Both the position numbers and the translations under genes were made by a program. A stretch of DNA of 37,198 nt from Oscillospiraceae bacterium (GTDB taxonomy: Bacteria; Bacillota; Clostridia; Oscillospirales; Acutalibacteraceae), in NCBI GenBank assembly GCA_015065445.1, contig SVQF01000001.1:1-37198 (forward strand), in the 5' to 3' direction. Shown here piece after piece: positions 18,290 through 28,700 of the stretch. Position 1 is the first letter of the stretch. Every line of letters starts with the position of its first letter. The notes beneath the pieces were generated by a model that saw nothing but the letters and a program-made list of their open reading frames with translations, did no database searches and was not told the DNA's origin.

Positions 18290-18551
18290 TACAGATTATG
18301 TCGTGGTACAGGAATTACACATTGACGAAGCAATTCTGGTAATCGGTCATAATCAGAATATGGACGGAAACGACCTCTCTACCCCTTATGCTACTTGGGA
18401 AGCAAATTCCGAAATGAACAGCTTTTATTGGGGACATTATTTCAAAGATAAATACTCAGCCGAAAGAGATTTAGTAAAGCGTGGTATGGATAAGGTACGC
18501 TTTTATGACAGAATGCACGGCATTGAACAGTCGGAGCGTGATACCCGATGA
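18267..18551 (+). CDS. Hypothetical small ICE protein
   Basis: 94-aa ORF with upstream AAAAGGAGG, overlapping both neighbours. Confidence 0.65.
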   Translation: MMGQKIGSTDYVVVQELHIDEAILVIGHNQNMDGNDLSTPYATWEANSEMNSFYWGHYFKDKYSAERDLVKRGMDKVRFYDRMHGIEQSERDTR

Positions 18552-18793
18552 AAAAGAAATTCTTTACCTATAAAGTAATCAGAACACTCACTATCGGCGA
18601 TGTTCACTTTCATATCGGCATCAGTAAAACGGATAAACACCGCTATGCTACCTTCTTTCACAGGGACGGAGACAAGGAATATGCGTGGATACGCTTCTTT
18701 GATTATCTGTTTGATGCTGAAAAAGATATTGTGGACAGAGCCTACCGAGAAATCGGATTACTTGAACTTAATATGCAAAGGAGGAATGAGTAA
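18548..18793 (+). CDS. Hypothetical small ICE protein
   Basis: 81-aa ORF, ATGA overlap with the upstream gene. Confidence 0.65.
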   Translation: MKKKFFTYKVIRTLTIGDVHFHIGISKTDKHRYATFFHRDGDKEYAWIRFFDYLFDAEKDIVDRAYREIGLLELNMQRRNE

Positions 18794-19725
18794 TGACGGA
18801 ATATACACTTACACCTATGACTAAAGTGGAAAACCTTTATTCTTACCGTCAAAGTCAGCAAATATCTATGCAAACAGGATATTACGGCTATTTGCACGGC
18901 GACTTTGGCAAGGACGGAAAGTATTTTAATTCAACTTTTGAACAGTTCAGCGGTGCTCCCCTCCGTGAGCATTTTGAAACCGAGCGAGATAATCTGCTTG
19001 ATTTTCTTGAAAAAGAGATATTGCGTGATCTGCACGCTATGACAAAATACTGTGATAATCACGAAGAAGCAGCTTTTAAGGGTGCTTTCGGAAAAGATTA
19101 TGGCTTCCGTATTGATTCCGGTAACCAAACATTTCTTTTGGTAATGCACCCTCGTAATGTAGCCGATTATGCAGTTCATCTGTATTCATACGATAAGCAC
19201 TTACTTGACGAACATATCAAAAGAGCCGAAAAAGGTATTCGCTTTATTAATTCCAATTATGAGCCTCTTTTTAATATTGAGGACGGAGACGGAATTATGA
19301 TTAGGTATCCCGACGGAGATACCTCTATAAGAGCCTGCCGATATATAGACGATTACCATACTCAAATCGGCAACAGTATATATCATATATGCGAATTTGC
19401 GGAGATTACAGAGAAAAACGGTGCCACAGTTATTCCGTATCGCAATTCGCTTCCTGAAAAGTGTTATGTGTATGTAGATACCCGTGAGGCTTTTGGTATT
19501 GTGACCAAAGGTAAAGACGGGTTTGAACTTTGTGCAGAAGCAAAATTCCCCGATGGAAAACGCAATTTTGAATATGCTGATAAGCTCAATGAAGAACTCG
19601 GCATTACAAAAGCACAATCGGAAGCAATGACAATGGCAAGCATGATGGGTTGGGCAGACAAGCTTGCAGACCCCCGCACCTACGAACCAAAACAAAAGAC
19701 TGACTATGACAGAGGAGGCAGATAA
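18793..19725 (+). CDS. Conserved ICE protein with C-terminal domain common in Tn1549-like elements
   Basis: C-terminus SLPEKCYVYVDTREAFGIVTKGKDGFELC...KLNEELGITKAQSEAMTMASMMGW follows a recurrent ICE pattern (recalled, not searched). Confidence 0.7.
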   Translation: MTEYTLTPMTKVENLYSYRQSQQISMQTGYYGYLHGDFGKDGKYFNSTFEQFSGAPLREHFETERDNLLDFLEKEILRDLHAMTKYCDNHEEAAFKGAFGKDYGFRIDSGNQTFLLVMHPRNVADYAVHLYSYDKHLLDEHIKRAEKGIRFINSNYEPLFNIEDGDGIMIRYPDGDTSIRACRYIDDYHTQIGNSIYHICEFAEITEKNGATVIPYRNSLPEKCYVYVDTREAFGIVTKGKDGFELCAEAKFPDGKRNFEYADKLNEELGITKAQSEAMTMASMMGWADKLADPRTYEPKQKTDYDRGGR

Positions 19726-22700
19726 TGAGAAAATATGATTTTATCAGAGATTTATTTGATGAAAAATCCAAAGAAATTGTGCGCTCCCCTGACGCATGGC
19801 AGCACTTTTTAACTTCTGCTTGCAGGAATTACCGTTTGCGTTTTGATGAACAGGTACTTGTCTATGCACAAAGACCTGACGCAACGGCTGTTCTTGAGAT
19901 TGAAAAGTGGAACAGAAACTTTGGGCGCTGGGTAAACAGAAATGCAAAAGGCATTGCTGTCTTTATATCCCCCGACAGAGAAAAGCAAAGGCTTAAATAC
20001 TACTTTGATATTTCTGATACCCACGAGAGCAGAAATGCAAGATCTGTTCCTATATGGAACTTTAAGAGAGAATACTCAGAAGCAGTTATTGAAACACTTG
20101 AAGCAACCTTCGGCGAGCTTGAAAAGAAAGACGATATTGTTGATGCTGTTTTTTCTGCGGCGAAAAATGCTGCCTATGATAATTTACAGGACTATTTACC
20201 CGACCTTCTTGACGGTAAAAGGGACAGTTTTTTAGAGGAACTTGACGAAAGTGCAACAGAAACTTTTTACAGAAGAACGGTTGAAAACAGCATTGCGTTT
20301 ATGCTTCTTTCAAGGCTTGGTTATGATGCGACAGAGTTTTTTGAAAGAGAAGATTTTGCCGATGTTGTAAACTTTAACACGCCCGATACTTTGAGTGCAT
20401 TAGGGCTTGCAACAAGCGAAATCAGCGAAATGGCTCTTAACGAAGTATCCCGAACAATACTTTCACTTGAAAGAGAAAATCGCATAATTGAAAAAAATAA
20501 CGATGATAAATATACTGGGATTGTAATAAAAACCGAAAGGAGTAATGACTATGAGAGAGATAACCTACCATCAGGAAGGCAATTATCAGATACCGAACTT
20601 AGTGCTTCCGGTGAGGAACGACCTTCAGCTCGGACGGTATTCGGAGCTTCGCAGGAAGTTTCTGAAGGAACACCACAGAGTGAAGTACACGAGCCTTCTG
20701 ACACAATGCCGTCTGGACGAGCATTTAGCAGAGATACAGACGAGAGCAACCGAGATGAGAGAGAATCTTATCAAAGAAATGGCAGCGAAGGAAGGACTGA
20801 CGGAGGAACTGAAAGCGAGCGATATGATGACTTGGGTTCAGGGAATGAACAACCTTCGCAACAGAGTGGAGGAAATAGTCCTGAGCGAAGTGATTTATCA
20901 GTAACAGAAACAGAACCCGAATTACCTGCATTTACGGATGAAAGCAAAATTCTGTATATGCTTCAAAATCCTAAAAATGATTTAACACATCGCAAGGAAT
21001 TTGCAGTTCAAAGGTGGAGCGAGCTTAAAAGCATAGACGAAAAGGGCAGATATGTCCCTATCCTGTATGCAGGCAAGTGGGGGGAATTAGAAATTGACGG
21101 TGAAACCGTCGGCTACAAACACGATAAAGAGGGACTTCTACTGTACGAGGGCACTTACAAGCAGCGTACAAAGGAGTCTCTTTTTTCTTGGAATTTAGTG
21201 GCAGAAATCATTGACGGCTTAATTAAGTCCGGTGAATACTACAAGGAGCCCGAAAAGGTTGAAACAACACCGCAGTATTCACTCTTTGATATGCCCGACT
21301 TGCCCGCAGAACAAGATACGGAACAAGTATCATTCTTTACCGATTTCGGCATTTCACAGCAGATTATTGATGAGGCGCTATGTCTTGGTTCTAACGAGGT
21401 AAACAGCACTCTTGATATTGCTATGACTTTTCGTAGGGACAGAGGGACAAAGTATAATGAAATATGGCTCAAAAATCACTACGGAACAAATGGTGCCGGC
21501 TTCTTCTTTGAGGGCGAAAAGGTATCTGTTTGGTACGACAAAGACGGCTTCAATATTGCAAAGGGCGATACGGCAAAAAGGTCATCTGCAACGCATTTAT
21601 CTTGGGAACAGGTTGCAAAGCGTATTCGTGAACTGCTTGAACTTGGCAGATATATGCCACAGTATCAGCTTGATAAGGTTGACGACCATGAATTAACCGT
21701 AGTAGCCGATAGGATAGTTACCTTTTATCGTGATGCCGACAAGGAAGAAGGTGTCTCCTTTTTCCCCTCTCTTGATAAGGCATTGGCAGATAAACACGGC
21801 TATCCCGACCAAGTAGAAATTGTAAAAGGTTTACTTGCTAACCCCGAAACCTTTATTGAACTCACTAAGGAATATGACGAGTTTATGGATAACCGCAGAA
21901 AAGGCAATATTTATGGGCTTTACAGATATGCTTATCAGTATTCGCCGGAATATATTCACGAGGTTATTGAGGGTATGTCAATGGAGCCTGTTGCTTTCAA
22001 AGCACAAAGCGGTTATAACCCTGAACGAAAGTATTTCATTACCGAAGATGAAATTAACAGGCTTATTCGTGGACACTCCTCGTTGAGCGAAGCAAAATAC
22101 CGTATATATACTTTCTTTGTTAATAACTCAGATTTGCAGGATAGAGCAAAGATGATAAAAAATGAATACGGTATAGGAGGTTACGGAGGCGGTAATGACC
22201 ACAGCAACTATGATGGCAAGGGTTTATCCTTCAGTCACGGAAGCGGTCTTGAACCTTATGCAAAGGTTGAGTTAAAGTGGACTGATGTTGCAAGGCGTAT
22301 TGACCGAATGATTAAGGCTAACGAGTATTTCTATCCTGATGAAATCGTAAGGATACCCGAAATTGAACGGGAACATATTGCAAGAGACCTTACAAGTTTC
22401 TTTATGGCATTACCCAACGAATATGCAAAGCCTTATAACGAAAGCACACCCGCTTATGATATTCAAAAGGTCATAGAAGCGCAGCTTGTTGATCCACAGG
22501 CTCTTGAGAGCATTGAAAAAATGATGGATGATGCAATTTCACTGATGAACGAAGAAGATTATGTTGATTATCCATTACGCAAAGAACAGTATGAAACCTT
22601 TATTTCATTCAAAAATGGCGAATATCATCCGTATGCAATACCTACTCCGTCTAAACCTTTGCCAAGACCGAATAAGTTTTCTCAACCTGCTAAAAGCACA

Positions 22701-25700
22701 AACGAAGAACAGGACAAAGAACTTGAAGCAGTATATAACCTGCTTGATGCCTGCAAGATTGACGATATGGTCGTTGATTTTGAAAATGGCGAAATTGTGG
22801 CAACAGATACCGAAAGCGAGTGGCGTGGTGCTGAATTGTACCGTTTTTTGCTTGATGATGTTCTTGCTTTTGATGAAAACGGAGAGCTTGCAGACGGTTA
22901 CGATATTGATGAAAAAATCATCAATACAATTAAGGAGTACGCTAAACATTATGATGTAGAGCCTACACTTGTACCGCAGAAGCCTCGCAGCGTTGTATCA
23001 CAGTATAACATACTTAAAAGGGATTACCCCGATACCATTGTTTTTATGCGTGTAGGCGATTTCTACGAAACCTTTGCGGATGATGCTAAAACCGTTGCGA
23101 AGGAACTTGACCTTGTATTGACAGGTCGTAACACAGGCGTTGAGGGAGAGCGTACTCCTATGTGTGGCGTTCCGAGACACGCTGTTGATGCGTATATCAG
23201 CCGTTTGGTCGCGAATGGGTATAAGGTGGCTCTTGCTGAAAACGAAGAACTGCAACGCTCTGTTGTTCCTTCTAATGAGCCTGATAATTCATTGGATAGA
23301 GCAAAAGAGTTGATAACCGAATATTCGCTTGAGGAATTTGAGCACGAACCCGATTTCAGCGATATGTCAAATGTTGAACTCGCATATACCGAAACAGAGG
23401 ATGGCAAGCATACAATTCAAGTAAGTGCCGACCTTGTTAATTTCAATCTCAACACTTATGTTGATGGCAGCCTTTTCAAGCAACATAAGGCTGATTCGCT
23501 TGATATACTCATCAAAACTCAGCTTACAGGATTAAACTTTAACGATTTAGTTTATCTTGATGAGGAAGAGTCAAAGCGTATTGAAACCGAAAAAGAAAAT
23601 ACAGTTGAAACTCTTGCCGAAAGACTTGTTGCATTTGCAAAGGACACCGATTTTTATGATTATATGGATAACCTTGAAATCGGTGAAACCGATGCTGACA
23701 CCATATCAAAACTGACCGAGCAATTACAAAGCAAGATGTTTTGTGAAGGTGCAATCAGTTATATCACAGACTATATCGCTGAGATAAGCATTAACGAACA
23801 AGAAAAGCTGCAGACATTTGATACTCCTGATATGACAAGAGTTGAAAACCTGCAAACGCTTCTTGATGATTTAAGTGCATATACCGAAACTCTTGCAGAT
23901 ATAGTTAAGGTTGATGCACCGGACAACTCAGATTTGCTTGGCGAGGAACTAACTATTGATGGAAGGCACTTTGTTGTAGATAGTGTTGACGGCGATTATG
24001 TTTCAATGAGGGATAATACCTTTGAAGAAGGCACAGGCTTCCCGATATTCCGCAGAGAACGAATTGAGGATATAAAGCCTTATCTTACAGAGAAAGAAGA
24101 ACCCATAGTTGAGATACTCCCTGCACCGCCTAAACAGCCGAGAACAAGGGTGCAAACCTTTGATTTACACCCCGAAATTCCTATGGAATTTCGTCACGAC
24201 TATAACTTTGCTGAAAAGGATATTGAAAGTGTAGGCAAAAAAGAACGCTTCCGTAGAAATATAGAAGCAATAAGAGTCATTAAAGAATGCGAATTTGATA
24301 ACAGGTTTGCTACCCCTGAAGAACAGGAAATATTGTCGCAATATGTCGGTTGGGGCGGTATTCCCGAAGCGTTTGACGAAAACAACAGCGCTTGGGCAGA
24401 CGAATACAAAGAACTTGTGGTTGCACTTTCTCCCGAAGAATACGAAGCCGCAAGAGAAAGCACCTTGACTGCATTTTACACACCGCAGCCTGTTATATCT
24501 GCGATATATAAAGCACTCGGAAATATGGGCTTTAAGCAAGGCAATATCCTTGAGCCTTCGTGTGGTATCGGTAATTTTATCGGTATGTTACCTAACGAAA
24601 TGAAGGATAGCAAGATGTACGGCATTGAGCTTGATAGCATTTCAGCGCAGATTGCTCAACAGTTATACCAGACCTCATCAGTTATGGCTTCGCCTTTTGA
24701 AAAAGCAAACTTGCCTGATTCATTTTTTGATGCAGTTGTAGGCAATGTTCCTTTCGGCGACTTTAAGGTTATGGATAAGCGCTATGACAAACATAATTTC
24801 CTTATTCACGACTATTTCTTTGCCAAATCGCTTGATAAGCTTCGTGCGGGCGGTGTTATGCTGCTTGTTACCTCAAAGGGTACAATGGATAAAGAAAACT
24901 CCTCTTTCAGAAGGTATATTGCTCAAAGAGCAGACCTGCTCGGTGCAATAAGACTTCCGAATGATACCTTTAAGGGTAACGCAGGAACAGAGGTTGTATC
25001 TGATATTCTTGTCCTTCAAAAGCGTGACAGAATAATTCAGACCGAGCCTGATTGGACTCATATTGATACGACTGAGGACGGTATTAGGATGAACAAATAC
25101 TTTGTTGATAATCCCGATATGGTTCTCGGAAATATGGTTATGAAATCAGGAAGGTTCGGTATGGAAAGCACTTGTGAGCCTTATGAGGATAGCGATTTAT
25201 CCGAACTTCTTAATGAAGCAATATCAAACATTCACGGTGAGATTACCGCTTATGAGGTTGATGAAGAAATTGAGGAAGAAGATAATTCTATTCCGGCTGA
25301 TCCAAACGTGCGTAACTTTTCTTTCACTATCGTTGACGGAGAGGTATATTTCAGAGAAAATTCCGTAATGGTTCCCCGTCAGGTTTCTGCAACGGCAAAG
25401 AACAGAATTAAGGGTATGGTTGAAATACGGGAATCGGTAAGAAGGCTTATTGACCTTGAAATCAATGACTATCCTGATGCTGATATACAAGCCGAACAAG
25501 AAAACCTTAATTTCCTTTATGATAAGTTTACTGCAAAATACGGTGTTATCAATTCAAGAGCAAACATCTCTGCTTTTTCGGATGACAGTTCGTTCCCGCT
25601 TATTTCTGCACTTGAAGTGCTTGACGATGAAGGCAATCTTGAGCGAAAAGCGGATATGTTCACAAAGCGAACTATCAAACCTCATACGCCTGTTACAAGC

Positions 25701-28700
25701 GTTGACACACCAATGGAGGCGCTTGCCGTTTCTATGGGCGAAAGGGCAAAGGTTGATATGGAATATATGTGTGAACTCTCACACAAAAGCAAGGAAGAAA
25801 TCGTTTCTGCCCTTGCCGGTGTTATATTCCGTAATCCCTTATCTGATGAGGAGGAATACCTCCCTGCAGATGAATATTTATCGGGCAATGTTCGTGAGAA
25901 ACTGAAAATTGCAAAGGAATTTGCAGAAAACAATCCCGAATATCAAATCAATGTTGAAGCGTTAGAAAAGGTGCAGCCGAAGGATTTAACAGCAAGTGAA
26001 ATTGATGTCAGACTCGGCGCAACTTGGCTTCCGATAGAAGATGTTCAGGACTTTATGTATAACCTGCTCGAAACTCCGTATTATGCAAGGTGGAATGTAA
26101 AGATTCACTTTTCAGAGTACACAGGAGAGTGGAATGTTGAAGGCAAATCGTATGACAGAATGAATGTCAAGGCGAATAACGCATACGGCACAAGCCGTGT
26201 TAATGCCTACAAGATTATTGAGGAAACCTTAAACCTTAAGGATGTTCGTGTCTTTGATTATGTTGAGGATGACGAAGGTAAGAGAAAGCCTGTTCTTAAC
26301 AAAAAGGAAACCGCTATTGCACAGTCCAAACAGGAACTTATTAAGCAAGCGTTTCAGGATTGGATATGGAGCGATCCTGAAAGAAGGACAAGACTTTGCA
26401 AGATATACAATGAAAGGTTCAATTCTATCAGACCTCGTGAGTATGACGGAAGCAACATTACCTTTTCAGGAATGAACCCCGAAATATCACTCAGAGAACA
26501 TCAAAAAAACGCTGTTGCACATATCCTTTACGGCGGTAATACACTCCTTGCGCACGCAGTAGGCGCAGGTAAAACCTACGAAATGGTTGCTGCAGCACAG
26601 GAAAGCAAAAGACTTGGTTTATGCTCCAAGTCTTTATTTGTTGTCCCGAATCACTTAACAGAGCAATGGGCAAACGAATATTTACAGCTTTATCCTTCAG
26701 CCAATATTCTTGTGGCAACTAAAAAAGATTTTACCACCAAAAACCGAAAGCGATTTTGCGGCAGAATTGCTACGGGTGATTATGATGCAATTATCATAGG
26801 ACACTCTCAATTTGAGAAAATCCCAATGAGCGTTGACAGACAAATTCAAATACTTGAAGACCAGCGTGATGAGGTTCTTGAGGGTATTGCCGAGCTGAAA
26901 TATAACAGAGGCGATAAGTTCTCTATCAAGCAGCTTGAACGCACTAAAAAGAGCATTGATAACAAGTTGCAGAAACTTAATGACCAAAGCCGTAAGGATG
27001 ATGTTGTTACCTTTGAGGAACTCGGTGTTGACAGAATATTCATTGACGAAAGCCACTACTACAAGAACCTTTTCTTATTTACAAAAATGAGAAATGTAGG
27101 CGGTATTGCACAAACCGAAGCACAGAAGTCAAGCGACCTGTTTATGAAATGCAGATACCTTGATGAAATCACAGGCGGCAGAGGTACAGTTTTCGCAACG
27201 GGAACTCCAATATCGAACTCTATGGTTGAGTTATATACTATTCAGCGTTATCTGCAATATGAAACCTTACGCAAACATCATTTGCAGCATTTTGATGCTT
27301 GGGCTTCCACCTTCGGCGAAACAATTACAGCCATAGAGCTGACACCCGAAGGAAGCGGATATAGAGCAAAAACCCGTTTTGCGAGGTTCTATAACCTGCC
27401 CGAACTGATGTCAATGTTCAAAGAGGTTGCAGACATTCAGACTGCGGATATGCTCAATCTCCCCGTACCGAAAGCGAACTATCACAATGTTTCTGTTAAG
27501 CCTTCCGAAATACAGGCTGATATGGTTGAAACACTGTCCGAAAGAGCAGATAAGGTGCGAAATGGAGTGGTTGATTCCACCGTTGATAATATGCTTCTCA
27601 TTACCAATGATGGCAGAAAGTTAGCGCTTGACCAAAGGCTCCTTAATGAGATGCTCCCCGACAATGAAAACAGCAAAGTCAATGCCTGCATTGGTAACAT
27701 TTTCAAAATTTGGGAGGATACAAAAGATAAGAAATCGGCACAGCTTGTGTTCTGCGACTTATCAACTCCTAAAGGAGAAGGACATTTTTCCGTTTACAAT
27801 GACATTCGTAAGAAGCTCATAGAAAGAGGTGTTCCAGAAGAAGAAATCCGCTTTATTCACGAAGCCGATACAGAGGCTAAAAAACAGGATTTGTTCAAAA
27901 AAACACGAAGCGGAGATGTACGAATACTGCTCGGTTCAACACAGAAAATGGGCGCAGGCACCAATGTTCAGGACAGGCTAATTGCATTGCACGACCTTGA
28001 CTGTCCTTGGCGACCTTCCGATTTGGAACAGCGTTCAGGCAGAATTATCCGTCAAGGTAATTCAAATCCCGAAGTAGAAATATTCCGTTATGTAACGGAG
28101 CAGACCTTTGATGCCTATCTGTATCAGCTTGTTGAGGGCAAGCAGAAATTTGCGAGTCAGATTATGACCTCAAAATCTCCTGTTCGCTCGGCTGAGGATA
28201 TTGATGAAACTGCATTGTCTTATGCAGAAATCAAAATGCTTGCAACGGGTAATCCGTATATCAAGGAAAAGATGGATTTGGATATTCAGGTTCAGAAACT
28301 GCGACTTCTCAAATCCAACTTCCTTTCAGAGAGATACGCTCTTGAGGATAAAATCCTTAAAGACTATCCCGCTGAAATTGCTCGTTTGACATCAAAAGTT
28401 GAGGGCTTAAAGGTTGATATTGCAACTGCAAAGGCACACCCAAAAACAGTTGCAGATGAGTTTACGGGTATGATTGTAAACGGTGTTGAATATGTGGATA
28501 AGGCAAAAGCCGGTGAAGCAATAATCAATGTTTGCAAGACACTCCCCGACTCACAGACTTATCCTCTCGGCGAATACAGAGGCTTCCAAATGGAAGTGTA
28601 TTATGAGCCGTTTTCGCATCAGCACAGAGTTAATATTCGTGGTGCGATTTCACATCAAGGTATTCTCGGTACCGACGCTCTCGGTAACATTACCCGTATT

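Noticed and set aside
22561-22959. 132-aa plus-strand ORF inside the 3079-aa CDS
   Set aside because: Shadow frame of a long coding region with no convincing RBS or family resemblance, unlike the nested tnpV.
24165-24539. 124-aa antisense ORF and many similar antisense ORFs across the window
   Set aside because: Low-stop antisense frames are expected opposite codon-biased genes; no RBS or recognisable motifs.
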